A stretch of DNA of 64,000 nucleotides from Larix kaempferi (GCA_027924585.1 BSBM01000370.1:28665501-28729500), one strand, 5' to 3'. Counted from the first letter of the stretch, positions 43,561 through 55,463 are shown. Notes: generated by a model not told the origin, from the sequence alone. Numbers and translations are program-made.

Positions 43561-45042
43561 ATTGGGCCATTAGGTAAGGGAGCACCAAGTACCAAATCAA
43601 TTGAATGTTTGACCTAGAAGTGCAGAGGCACCCCTTTAGGTGAGGCAAAGATATCTCTATATTCTTCAACAATCTTGTCCACCTACTTATGTTGTGCAGA
43701 GAGACATCACGTTGAGGTTGTCACGGTTGCATTGACCTTCCTCCCACCTTCTGATCTAACCATGAAGAGAAAAAATTTCCCAATCTAAGAGATTACCTTC
43801 TGACACTACTTTGTCAAGATCAAGGAAACTACAATACTAAGTACTACCTTGGGTACCATGTAGAGTCGGCCTCCCAAAGTAGCAATGACAATATAGGGCC
43901 TGGACTCATAAATGGTATCGCATTTCTACATATCGAGTTGTCCTGACAGAACATCACAAACTTCAAGTGGGGAAACATAACACAGTACCTCATCTTTGAA
44001 GGGCTTGATGTCGTAGGATATTCAACATTGCTATGTGACGTTAATGTCTCTCCCTTGGCTCAACCAATCGATGGTGTATCGTTTGGGTTTGGGCATTGTC
44101 GAAAACTCCAATATTGATGACCTCAACCAAGATCATGTTCTTATGTCTATTGTTGTCAACAATAAAATGTAGCGGCATCTCCTTCAACCACATCTGTGAG
44201 TGGAAGAGTTGGTCCCCTTCCTCTTGCTACTCTAGCTCTTCTAGTTGGATATTTTTGGTTGAGATGGCGGCACTAGGTTCCGCAACAATGATCTACTTGC
44301 TGTGTCTTTCTTTAAATCAGATTCCAATCCATAGTCCATCTCCAAGTATTTCATCTCATCCAACAGTGATTGTTTTGAGCGACATTCGTTGATGTTGTTC
44401 CAGTGGCTTTTGTGGAACTCACGCAACTTTCTAGTGTCATTCTTCGACTTCATGTTACCCTTCTTTACCTGTGGTTTGGACTAGTTGTCATGAATCTTCA
44501 TATCCTTTCTCTATCCTTTGTTCTATGAGTTAGGACCACCTTTACCAGGATTTTGTTGCGTTGATTTGCAAACCCAAACTCCTACTTTTTCTTCTACTTG
44601 ATTTTTTGCTCATTTTTAACAGCATGTGGATAAACAACTCCCGGTGAAGATATGTCAGGGAAATCCATCTCTGTTTGGATGTACCTATGTAGGACACTGT
44701 GGTACTTTAGGAACAAGTTTCATTTGGATTCTATGATACCCAACTTTGAGCACAAGTTATGGAATATATTGGTAAACTCCAGCACCATCCAGTATCTCTC
44801 CTGGCATAAAGTTGTCTGTCTTGTGTACTGGTCATCATAGTTTCTGACGGGATAGAACTCCTCCTTGAGGCTATCAACAAAATCCTCCTAATTGCATTTA
44901 GTCCCATATGTTGTAGACTCATCGTTAGCATGCCTCTCCTGGTAACCATCCCACCAATCGTTGACATGGGGGAGGGACTTAAGGAGTGTGAAGGTGATCT
45001 TTTTGTTGTTGGAAAAAAATTGAACAAAGTGATATCCCTCTA
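43561..45042 (-). pseudogene. gypsy-X gag and protease, decayed; 5' end lost
   Basis: From 45042 the minus strand encodes REGYHFVQFFSNNKKITFTL and PHVNDWWDGYQ, typical of the retrotransposon gag domain. FVDSLKEEFYPVRNYDDQYT, LREFHKSHWNNINECRSKQS (a knuckle-like Cys/His remnant, 44420-44360) and protease-like strings (DIKPFKDEVLCYVSPLEVCD, 44000-43950) follow. Numerous stops break it. Gag is cut at 45042/45043, where a different LTR begins, so the original start and 5' LTR are missing. Confidence 0.8.
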
Positions 45043-47892
45043 TGTAACACCCCCGGTTTTAAATCCACAGTTTTAATTGTACATGATGTAATTATTAAAG
45101 TTATATGGCATGGAGGCCGGAACATATTATCATGTACATGAACAATTTTTTAATTAAATATAGCTAGTTGCTTATGAGGCGTAACGTTGAAAAGGGTGTG
45201 GGGAACCAAGAATTGACCAGTGGGGTTGTGAAGAACTCCCATAGGGTAAACACATGACCTTGGTATAAACCTTGAGCCTTGAAAACATATTTATGTTTAA
45301 ATAATCCTTAACCTTATTTGATTAAGTGTTAATGAATTTTAGTGGCATACTAAACAAATGTCTAAAAATTGATTATGTATTAAAATGTGATTAGGGAACG
45401 TGGGTCTCTTGAAGATCCCACATGGTATTGGGAAACCATGCAATTAACTATTGCATGCAAAAATAAAATATACCCCATATTTGGAATTTTAATGATTATG
45501 GTCTTTGGAAAAATTATTATAACCCTGCCCCTGGCCATTACCAGGAATATTGATTTGGAATGGGTTGTCCTATGCTATGGAACCCTTGGAAAAATTATGC
45601 TCAGCAGAAGTGGAATGGGGTACGTGTTAGTGAAGGATTTGAAGCTTGTAAACCTACAAAGTTATGCCTAATCTGCTCATTACTTGGTAGAGGTTGGGTT
45701 CCTTACCTGTTAACCAATGACCATTGAAAACCTGAGTGATTTCCCTTGGTGAATTCTAGGTTCCAGATCCGGGGTAGAAACTGCATTGAAAGATTAAGAG
45801 AACAGTTTCATATGGTTGGGTGGAGCATGATTCACAAGCAGCCAGTTGTCAAGTTCAAGCGTTGTACAGATAAGTATCAAATTCTGGAATGTATTTGGTG
45901 ATTTTTCCAATGTTAAAATATGGAATGGAATGTTTTCTTGTGAGTCAATGTCTAAAATTCTATGTTGGAATTGAATGACTGTATCTGAAAATTCAGTTAG
46001 AGGAATTGCATGCTATGTTTCACATTCCATTGCCTTGAATACATAATTTTGTGAAGTTAGATTCTGCTTAAGAATGGAAAATTCCAAATTATGCCTTAAT
46101 TGCTTAAATGCAAATGATAAGATATCACTGTTGTTAGTTAACGGTGTTGATTTGGAATGCCGTTGGTTGATGGATTCCCTGTTATTAAGTGCTTAAGAAG
46201 ATATTTTTGTGTTGGCAATATGTTTTTCCATTGAAATTTTATGTTTTTTAAGTGTGCACACAATGTGCTTGTCACAATGTCTGAATAAGACTTAAAAACA
46301 TTGCACATGATGTGTTTGTCAAAATGTTCCAAAGAAATGTCTCATGAAATGCCATCAATCATTTTTTAACATAATTTTGTTAGTCTGTGATCTTCTCTGC
46401 AATTCCGGTAATACTACCATAAGCCCTGTTGAATACAAAGAAAGACTAATGCAGTTCCGGTAACAGGTAGTCTACACTTCCGGTAATTCTACCGGAAGTC
46501 CTATAGAATATATGGACATAGTATTGTGGATACGGCTAGTTGGAAAGCAATTGGAATCCTTTCTTGGATGCCATTTGATGTCTTACTCTTGTTTTTAAAT
46601 GTTTCAAGAATTCATTTAAAGATGGAAATGCACTTCCATTCTTTGCATATTAAAGGTTTGACTAAATGTGTCAAAGGAACCTTAAATCTTTGCATTCAAT
46701 GTGTTTGTCAAAATGTGTTTAAGATCTAATGTTAGGATGCTCATGATGTGTTTGATTAAATGGCACAAAGAGATAATGTTATATGAAAGGTCATTTTTTT
46801 GGTAATAGAACTAATTTCGGAAGTTTTCATTCTGGTAATGACGCAATTACCGTAATTTATGTAGCTTATAACTAGTAGTTTGGTATTTAGTCTGCGGAAA
46901 TGACTTGACTCAATGTGAGCCATGAAGGTGATAGAATAACTATTAATGAGAGCTATTGATAACCATCATAAAAAGGAGGTTAGAGATTTTTAGGGGCATG
47001 TACAACTATAGGAATTCCTATAGTGGAATCATTTGTTTCCTAAGTTAAATTAGTTGTGTACTTATTTGGAAGCTACAATTGATTGTAGATCCATGTGGTT
47101 ACAAATTACATGAACATGCAAAAACTGGAAATGCATGTGTTTCTGCTTAAGCTTATCTTCAAAGCCTTGGAGTAACTGGAATTGCACATTCTCACAATTG
47201 GGGTAACCTACAGGAATTCGGGTAGCACTGTCTGCAGTTTCGGTAACCAATAGCAATGTCTATAGTTCCAGTAATCGGTAGGTTGTCTACAATTTCGGTA
47301 GCCGGTAGCACTGCCTGCGATTCCGGTAGCAAGATTGGTTCTGTTTGTATGGGGGATGCTACAGAAAATCCTGTAGCAGATGCTTGTGACAGAATTTCAA
47401 GTAGCTTATGTTTTCTAATCTAAGTGTTGTTTTTTTAAGTCGAGGGATATCAAAATAATGGGTTGATCAATGTGCATAGCCTTTTTCAAATGTTAAATCG
47501 ATTAAGGCCAAAGATTAGGAGCCTTGGTAGATTTGAACGATGTTTAAATTGTGTGTTGAGTAAGTCTTAAAAAGAGAATATTAATATGGTTTTTCATCAA
47601 ACAAAGTTATCGTTTACCCCGATTCATCTTGCCAAATTACCTTATGAATTTCCGGTAATTACCAGAATTAGTGATTCCGGTAGTGGATTGCAAGTCCAAT
47701 AATGAGCCTATATGATCCGGCAGTCACATGCCATGTTGATGGAGCATAGAAACACAAGTAAATATGTATGATTACATGTGTTTATGCGCATGCTTAAATG
47801 TGTATTCTTGTTTAACTGCATATAGGTGCATAAATATATTATTAAAAAAAATTGGTGTGATTTTGAGTCCAATAACGTAAGGGTCCGTTACA
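45043..47892 (+). mobile_element. Long LTR (2.85 kb) of a plus-strand gypsy-type element
   Basis: It starts TGTAACACCCCCGGTTTTAA and ends GGGTCCGTTACA. The ends are inverted (TGTAACRSACCC type). ATTGGGTATTAGAGCG follows at 47894, a two-mismatch initiator-tRNA primer site. This makes it a 5' LTR rather than a solo copy. It interrupts gypsy-X gag. TTCCGGTA-type words recur from 46400 to 47715. No second LTR is present in the window. Confidence 0.6.
46401..47715. repeat. Recurrent TTCCGGTA motif in the long LTR
   Basis: TTCCGGTA[A/G] or one-mismatch forms occur near 46402, 46454, 46478, 47238, 47266, 47292, 47318, 47648 and 47675. One pair forms CTTCCGGTAATTCTACCGG (46477-46495 and on), an inverted repeat. 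The word is rare elsewhere in the window; one copy lies at 55891 in the copia leader. Confidence 0.6.
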
Positions 47893-50042
47893 AATTGGGT
47901 ATTAGAGCGAGGCTACAACACTCAGCCTCTGGATAAATGTAACTAATGATAGTTAATGGACTTGGGTTTCAATACTCAGTTTCTGGTTAAGTAGTCAAAG
48001 AGTAGTTGAGGTTACAGCTCTCGGTCTTTTTGAGTTTGCAAAGTAAAGGAAAACCTTGTATGGTTATATTGCATGGGAAAGGATGGATTAACTTAGTTTT
48101 CGTCTGGTTAGTCTTGGTGAGTTAAGATGTTTGAATAATATGGAAAATTCATCATAATTTTGCTTGAAGTTTAAGATATTTAATGTATTATGTTTTTTTC
48201 TTAATAGAAATATGATTTCCGAGTTTTTGAAATTTAAAAAAAAATTGCAGGTAGAGACCAAACAAGAGTTTGGCCCCTTGTTGGAATGTTATGTGCATTC
48301 CCAGCTTATCTATTTAATATATAAATAACTTATGATGGTTCATGTTTGTACATTTAACTGTATGATGGAAGTTAATTGTAAATGTAATATTATTTGTCTC
48401 CTGAAGAGTGTGAAGCTCTAGAGCTATCTATAACTAGCAAGATTATTTTCTCAAGTGAGAAATTGTTGCTTGATGTTGTATGTTTCTGATTAATAGTATG
48501 ACAATGACTGAATAATGGATTTATCCTTAAGTACTAAATTGTAAGGAACTTGGTTGTTGCAAGGAGTCTCCAGTGGACCCTTGCCTTGAGTTGTTCATGG
48601 TGAGGGATCTTTGCCTTATTGTTCCTTGGTTAAATCCCATTATGATCTTTGATTATTGTGTATGGTCACTGTTTTTGTAAATTGTTTCTAGTTGATCTTG
48701 TAACTGTATTCTTGAACCAATTAATTGTTTACTGTTGGATGTGGGTTGTTGTTGAAAAAAATAGAGCTAATGGCAGGTGATAAGGCGAATGGTGTATGCA
48801 CCAACCCTGATGGAATTCCTAAGCATTGGAAAACAGTGATGTGCCTCACTGTTGTGTTTTTAGAAGGAATCTAGGCAAGAGAAAATCATTGTTTGGCATG
48901 AATATGTAGGTTGTAGCCAATCCCCTGTCATGTTGAGTAGCATCATGTATCTTAGAGTTTCTCAGTTCTTCGCAGTTGAAAAGTTTAAAATCTAGTAGAT
49001 CTTGGTAGCATGCATAGATTGCATAACCTGTGGGGTTCACATTAAATGCTTGGAAGTTGCATTTAAATTCATAAGAAGGTTGATTGGTTTGTTTGTTTGG
49101 GGCATGTTGGCCTAGCCTTAGTTTTTATGTGCATTGCTTTTTTTAGTTTATTTCATCCTTATACCCCTATATTTTCCCCAAGTATCCAGCCGGTAATAGG
49201 GTTGGGATCATGACAAATGGTTAATAAGGGCTATTGAATGCTTGAATGCTTGATAACTAGTTGGTGTGGGTGTCTGATCTCCTATTTAGAGTATGTTGTT
49301 GCCATGTTTTGCTACCCTAAATCTATGAACTAAATTGTTCATAATTGAATTGTTGGGTTTTGGAATGTGTTTTTTATCCCATAACTAATGCTTGGTGAAA
49401 TGGAAAATTACTCACATACCAACCTTGGTAGAATTCCTAAGCACGAAAATAATGAAGTGCATCATTGTTGTGTTGTCAAAAGAAAAACTTGGAAGGAAAG
49501 TGGGTTTTTTGGCATCGAGCTGGCTGAAGCTAAGATTCTGAATTGTTGTGAAGAAATTTGGTGAGGAAATGTTGTTCACCAGTGCCCTTGACCAACCTGA
49601 GTGAGTCAAATGCAGAATGCAAAGCGAGATGTCTATCTCCTTGTGGGATCCTTCAGAGTATGTTGTTGCTCGTGTGTGTAGAGCATGTTGATTGAATGGT
49701 TGCATTTGTTGTTTGTTTCCTGAAGTGAATGATTCAGTAGCATGGTTAGTTATGACTGGACTACTCATGTGCTTTATTTCAGAGTAGTGTCAAAGTTGCA
49801 CAGCAGGTCCGACATGAGTTGGAAAATGCACAAGTTGTATATGCATGCACTGCATGAACTTTAAATTTTTTTAAAGAATTATTTTCATGTTATTATGCTC
49901 AGTTAGGATAATCATTTTGGCTGAATATGGATTGCAGAGTGATGAATTTAGTTGAGTTTTGTTAGCTAGAAGTATTCGAGTGGTATCTCTAGCTAAGTTG
50001 TCGGACTATTCTGAGTAGGATTACTATAGCATTGCCTAAATT
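47893..50042 (+). other. Non-coding interior of the long-LTR element
   Basis: No gag or pol similarity is detectable. Two related segments, 48802-48880 and 49418-49495, share accaaccntggtagaattcc, then taagca, gaagtgcatca-like and tgttgtgtt words, indicating an old direct duplication spaced about 615 bp. This looks like a large-derivative (coding-less) LTR element or a truncated one. Confidence 0.4.
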
Positions 50043-50399
50043 TTGCAGTTCTTGAGTCCTTGGTCAAAGGCCATATTGGATCGGCTTCACTACACTGGTA
50101 AGACTGGCTTCAGAAACCTCTCCTTCGCGGCGGGAACAAGTGAGCTTTCTCATCCGAGTCTGTACCAAGGAAAATCTCCCCCAGCCTTTCCCATCCCCAC
50201 CACCGTGGGTCCTGTTCTGGCTAAACGCGTTTGCAACGTACAGGGGTTCATGCCCTTCAGGAAGACAACGCCCCTGCCTGTGAAACTGTCGTCGAACGAC
50301 CCCGTTGCGAAGGAGTATCCTCCCTGCCCCATCGTGGAAGAATATCCTGCTGACATGCAGGATATTGCTGCAGATTCCCATCAGGATGTATACAGTTGA
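50043..50399 (+). CDS. Exon-like host-derived C-terminal coding segment, unrecognised
   Basis: TTTTGCAG precedes an open frame from about 50050 ending at a TGA at 50397-50399, about 116 codons. It is richer in G+C than its neighbours and free of stops, unlike every other frame nearby. The protein has FLSPWSKAILDRLHYTGKTG at the start, a Pro-rich middle (SPPAFPIPTTVGPV), TTPLPVKLSSNDPVAKEYPP, and an acidic end (EEYPADMQDIAADSHQDVYS). No signal peptide, membrane segment or known catalytic motif is visible. It looks like the last exon of a cellular gene. Whether it is a live terminal exon, a retrocopy, or sequence captured by a retroelement cannot be told from this window. Confidence 0.5.
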   Translation: MQFLSPWSKAILDRLHYTGKTGFRNLSFAAGTSELSHPSLYQGKSPPAFPIPTTVGPVLAKRVCNVQGFMPFRKTTPLPVKLSSNDPVAKEYPPCPIVEEYPADMQDIAADSHQDVYS

Positions 50400-50687
50400 G
50401 AACGTTTGAACCCCTCCCTGCATCTCCCAGCTTTTATTTCTTGCTTTGTTCAATTCTTTACTAGTTTACAGTTTTTCCAGTCCGCACAGACAGCTCTCTT
50501 TTTTTCAGCGCTACCCTAGACTTCTTACACAAGTCAAATTTTTTGTAATTTTGATAAGCATCACTCTGATCTTTTCATGATTCTGGGTTGGTGGCCATAT
50601 TCTCTCAGGCCACCACAGATTGTAAAAACACTTGTATTTTGTACTCTTTTAGCTTAATAGAACTTTTGCAGCATTACAAAAAAAAAG
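50400..50687 (+). other. 3' UTR-like segment ending in an A-tract
   Basis: After the stop comes a T-rich, UTR-like sequence with AATAGAA near 50659 as a possible polyadenylation signal and a run of nine As at about 50679-50687. The next base is already LTR sequence. A genomic A-tract at this place suggests a reverse-transcribed messenger. Confidence 0.5.
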
Positions 50688-51284
50688 ATCTTCAAATAAT
50701 TTGCATTAAATCACAATAACAATATACAATAGGATCATTGAAATATAGACAAGCACAACATAAACAAGAGTACACAATGATTTATCCTAGAAAACCCTCT
50801 TGGGGCAAAAAACCCAACAGAACTTCCTCAATATAGATATGTCAACAAGTACAATGTCAATCTAGTACAATCCAAGAGCAAAGGCTCTTTCACACAAAGA
50901 TAGAAACCCCAAGAATAAGATGTCTTTAATGTAGCTACTCTTTCTCCCGAGCAAACTTTTCTTCTCTCTCTCCTCATGTGAACTTTCTTGGGTGAGTGAT
51001 ATCCAAATGAGCTAGGCACCTCACTTATGTATACTAGTCACAAGGTGACCTTTTTACCAAACTGAGCTGACTTGACTTCCCTAACTAGGCTGACTTGACT
51101 AGGATACAATATAATATTATTTTCATGCTTTTTTTTTTTTGGATTCTTCTAGGCCAACACAACTTGTAGGGTTTACATTGATTCTTTCAGGACTCTTACA
51201 TGAGTAAATACAATATGAATATTCCCCAAAGGAAGTACAATAAAAATACAATAAGAATATATTTTGAAGTTACATTATTCAACA
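50688..51284 (-). repeat. 3' LTR, outer end truncated
   Basis: Matches 55975-56551 closely. It ends TTCAACA at 51284 next to the purine tract. Confidence 0.88.
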
Positions 51285-51429
51285 CTCCCTCTTAAGAAGG
51301 AAAGTATTCTTTCAGCGCTATCATCATCATCACCACTGCTGCAACTATGTACTATGACCATTGACTTGTGGCATCTCTCGAATCTATACATCATTAGAAG
51401 TTTTGCATGAGCAAGCCATCAAATGGGAA

Positions 51430-51960
51430 CAACCTAGGAGCGCACATTACGTCACCAAAGTGACCACCTTCGTTACCACACATGTCCAGATCATCTCGTG
51501 AGTGTATCCTAGGAGCACAAATTACGTCATCGAAGTGACTACCCTCTATCATATCACATCATGTGGAGAACATCCCATGAGCACAAATTACGTCACTGGG
51601 TGACTACCTGCGTCTTCGCACATCTCAGCAACACAAAACTTGTGAGTATAGCCTAGGAGCACAAATTACATCACCGAAGTGACTACTCACTATCATGTCT
51701 CATCATGTGGAGAATAGCCCAGGAGCAAAAATTATGTCACTAGGTGACTACCTGCGTCTTCGCACATGCCGTGTATGCCTGACATAGCACAAGCAGTCAG
51801 AAGACTCAATTACATCACCAATGTGACTACCTACTATATCCTCGTGAGTGTAGTCCAGGAGCACACATTAAGTCAACGAAGTGACCACCCACTATAACAT
51901 CACCTCAAGTGGAGACATGCCCAAGAGCACAAATTACATCACCAAGTGACTATCTATGTC
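51430..51960. repeat. Array of eight TTACGTCA-like units in the copia 3' region
   Basis: Units of about 60-80 bp repeat gagcacaaattacgtcacc, gaagtgactacc and cgtcttcgcacat words. The core ATTACGTCA or one-change forms appear near 51447, 51520, 51587, 51665, 51731, 51808, 51866 and 51925, each followed by GTGAC within about 15 bp, so GTCAC...GTGAC forms small hairpins. The array lies between the RNase H end and the purine tract, where copia elements normally have little sequence. TGACGTAA is an ACGT-core word of the type bound by plant bZIP factors; any role is inference. Confidence 0.7.
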
Positions 51961-52239
51961 TCACACGTGTTATGTCGCTCATTCCTCCCTCTTTCAAGGA
52001 ACATCGATCTGGACAACTCCAAGCTTGTTCCTAAAGTGTTCAAACTTCACTCTCGACAAAGGCTTGGTCAACACATCAACTTATCTTCTCCTCTATCGCC
52101 ACCTACTGGAGCTTCACTTCTCTCTGCACCATATCCCAGATATAGTGGTACTTGATCTTGATGTGCTTCGCTTGTCATGAAACATTGGGTTCTTGGACAA
52201 CTTCACACAACTATGGTTGTCGCAGAAAATACAAATCGC

Positions 52240-53410
52240 CTATAACTCGAGATCAAACAATCCTGCAAGTAACTTCTGAATCCACACTGCTTCATAGCTA
52301 GCTGAACAAGATGCCATGCAATCTGCTTCGGCTGTACTGAGTGCCACACTCGTCTGCTTCCTGTTGAAGCAGGATATCATGCCTGATCTCAAACTGGCGC
52401 AGCATCCTGAAGTGTTCTTCATGTCTATGACACTATCAGCCCAATCTGAATCAACAAAACCATGTAGGTTAATCCTCTAATATGTCACATATCTAAGCTC
52501 ATAATCAATCGTACCCTTTAGGTACCTCAACACATGCTTTGCCGCAATCAGATGAACATGTCTCAGCTCTACCATGTAATGACTCAATGTGTTCACCACA
52601 AAGCATATATTTGGCCTCGTGTTCGTCAAGTACATCAACGAACCAATCATTTGTCTATATATTGTGGCATCCACTGTCTCTGAAGAAGTATCACACAACA
52701 ACTTCAAATTCGATACCATTGGTGTGGCCATGGCCTTGTAATCCATCATCTTGAATCTCTTCGGGGTCTCTACTACATATTTTCCTTGGCTAAGGAAAAT
52801 CCCTTCTGGATTCTGCCAGACCCTCTAAACCTAATAAATAGTGCATCATACCCAGTTCTTTCATATCGAACTCTGTAGCAAGCTTCTTCTTAGTTTCTGC
52901 AATGAGCTTCTCGTCTCCTGTTAGAAATAGGTCATCTACATATAATAGCAATATCACTGGTTTCCCATCCTCAACCTTGTAGTAAAGGTTGGAATCTGCT
53001 TTACTCTTGGTAAAACCGAAGCTCGTTAGAAACCATCAATCATGTCGTACCACGTCCTAGGTGCCTGCTTCAATCCGTACAAAGCCTTCTTCAACTTGCA
53101 CACATGTGTCTTCCTATCATGTGTCTCGAATCCCATTGGATGCTCCACATACACCTCTTCTTCTACTACACCATTCAGGAAAGTTGTCTTCATGTCCATC
53201 TGGTGTACCTTCCACTTCATCACTGCAGTTATCGCAAGTATAGCTCTAATCGAAGTGTATCTTGCTACAGGAGCACACGTCTCGTCATAATCGACTCCCT
53301 CGTTTTGAGAGAAACTAGGAACCTTTCTTTGTACTTCTGTAGTATGCTTGATTTTGTAAATCTATTTGAAGGTCACAAGTGAACATTCATCACTTGTTCT
53401 TCGAAACAGG
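52240..53410 (-). pseudogene. copia reverse transcriptase and RNase H
   Basis: The minus strand reads FSQNEGVDYDETCAPVARYT (53310-53250), VHQMDMKTTFLNGVVEEEVY (catalytic Asp), VCKLKKALYGLKQAPRTWYD (53110-53050) and LLLYVDDLFLT (about 52960-52925, YVDD intact). ATPMVSNLKLL, YRQMIGSLMYLTNTRPNICF (52665-52605), KHVLRYLKGT and SVALSTAEADCMASCSASYE (52345-52285) follow, the last with the RNase H Glu/Asp. It is interrupted by stops and at least two frame changes but is the best-preserved copia pol in the window. Confidence 0.9.
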
Positions 53411-53419
53411 TCTTATCAT

Positions 53420-54000
53420 CATTCTCTTGTAGTTTATAGCACACGATCTTTCCTACAAGTCAAATTCAGTCATATGATTAGCAACGTTACATACTAATCA
53501 ACCAATTGTAATGACAACTTATTATGCATAATGTACATAGCCATTTAACCAATACATCTTAGCCAATGCTTCAGTACAACACTCATCCATATCTTGTATA
53601 CACACGGTAACTATCTAGATGCCTTCCATCTCTACCGGAGCATACTATTAAGAGTGTGCAATGCTCTCAACATGTTAGCAAAGAGGTTTCATTCTAAACA
53701 AGCAATAATGGCTCATGGAATGTTTTGCAACACCATAGGCTACTTACCCATCATATGTACATTAAGAGTATAGTGTTCATTTATCCTAGTCATATCAATG
53801 CATTTACTATAACATGCATAATACACTTCCTAATTCTTGGAATATAAATATGCATACAACTATAATATCATTTAAACACTTAAGGAATAACTCAAATGCT
53901 AGTTTAAATACTTATATTTCATGTGTTTTGTAAGCTCCCTCTTAATTTCTACCTTCTTGCATAAGTCACTAGAGTTTCTGGAAGAGTATTTTGCAGTCTT
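53420..54000. other. Non-coding segment in place of integrase
   Basis: About 580 bp separate the pre-integrase domain from the reverse transcriptase start. An intact copia would have well over 1 kb of integrase and linker here. The segment is AT-rich and has none of the D,D-35-E blocks. The sequence between is not recognised, so this is a deletion with replacement or a deletion plus decayed insertion. Confidence 0.6.
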
Positions 54001-54074
54001 TGTCCTTTGTCCTGAAGACTTTGATCTTCATCTTCGTCTAGACTGGAACTTGCTGAGGTCTTCATATTTGGTCC

Positions 54075-54483
54075 TCATGCACTAGATCCAAGATCTCTTG
54101 TTGTTTTGTTGTCACTGATTGGAAATGGTTTCTTCACATTTTTCCCTTGTGCACATCCTTTGCATATGCCTTCATGTTTTGTTTGGATCTCGGGTAGGCT
54201 TGTCACAATCTTGCTTATGATCAGTAAAGCCTTGTAGTGTAAATGTGCAAGCCTTCTATGACATAGTTCACTTGGTTCCATAGTGTCATGAACCAATGCT
54301 TGTTCTAGTTAGCCTTTTAATTTGTATAAGCCTCCCTCTTGCTCTCCAATCATCAAAAGTTTTATCTCTTGGCCACATGAGTACTTGGCCATCAACAAAT
54401 GCAGATTGGAATCCTTTTGCATCTAAGGATGATATGGAAAGAAGATTCTTCTTTAATCCTGGTACATAGAGAACATATTTCAT
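54075..54483 (-). pseudogene. copia protease end and GAG-pre-integrase domain
   Basis: The minus strand reads MKYVLYVPGLKKNLLSISSL (54483-54424), a hallmark of the stretch after the copia protease. It continues, after a frame change, to LCHRRLAHLHYKALLIISKI and ICKGCAQGKNVKKPFP (54260-54130), the H...H...C..C zinc-binding pre-integrase motif. The catalytic protease Asp region (about 54560) is not preserved. Confidence 0.85.
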
Positions 54484-54697
54484 CTTGATGGGCTTTCGCG
54501 AGTCTAACTTGTAGGATGATTCTCATACCCCTTTCATGGGATATTGGTAATCATCTCCAAGTTTCACCTTGTGAGGTGAGTCTTGTCATGTGCTTGGAAG
54601 CACCACTATCAACAAGCCAATCATTATTCTGTAAGAGCGGAAATCAAAACATATTCTTCGTCACTTGAGGAATCTTTCCTTGCTCTCTTCTTAACTA

Positions 54698-55463
54698 ATT
54701 CATCATCTCTGCAGCATGAGCATGATACTTCTTCTTCTTTCCTTTCTTGGTATGTCCTTTGTTTTTGGGGCAATCTCTTGCAAGATGTCCCTTTTCATCA
54801 CAAGTGTAACATCTGTAGTTTGAGTAGTCCTTATGAGGTCTATGATTCTTTTGGAATCTTCTAGGCTTGATTCTCATATTCTCTTCTCTAGCTTCAATTC
54901 CGGCTTCCTCTTGAGTACAATTTTCCCATGGTCTACTGAATTTGGTAAGCTTCCTTCTAGACCAAATTCCTTGGATGAATGATTCCCATGATCTTGGGAG
55001 ACCATTCAATGTAGTCATCACCAATTCTGCTTCTTCAACATTGTCTCCAATAGCTTCTAGTTTTTCTTTGATTTGGGAGATCCTTGTGAAATAGGATTGG
55101 ATACTTTTCGAGTTCTGCATCTTCATGCCCTTGAGTTGAGTTCTCAAGGTCATCTTTTGATTAATGTTCTTTCCTTCATATAGTCTAGATTCTAGTCAAT
55201 GCATCAAACATCTCCTTGGGAGTCTTCAATGATGAAACATGGGGGATCAGGTGATCCTTGATGGAGTGAGCAATGATCCTTTTGGCCCTAACCATATTCT
55301 TCTTGTGTTTAGCCTTGTATTCATCTCCCTCTGGATCTGTAACTTCCTCCTTAACATAGTTGTCCAAATCATTCTCTTCTAGATTGAGCACTACTCTATA
55401 CTTCCAGGCTCAGAAACTATCAACTCCTTCAAGCTTATCCTCAAGCATGGTGTTGTTTGTCAT
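54698..55463 (-). pseudogene. copia gag
   Basis: The ATG at 55463 opens MTNNTMLEDKLEGVDSF, then after a stop AWKYRVVLNLEENDLDNYV. KTPKEMFDALTRI follows and, in a second piece (55153-54698), LRTQLKGMKMQNSKSIQSYF, LEAIGDNVEEAELVMTTLNG and an intact zinc knuckle CYTCDEKGHLARDC (about 54810-54770), ending in a Lys-rich tail. These are the UBN2 gag and CCHC domains that form the copia virus-like particle. Two disruptions are visible. Confidence 0.9.

Noticed and set aside
50064-50453. 129-codon minus-strand frame
   Set aside because: It is antisense to the exon-like plus frame, which has a splice acceptor, stop, UTR-like tail and A-tract.
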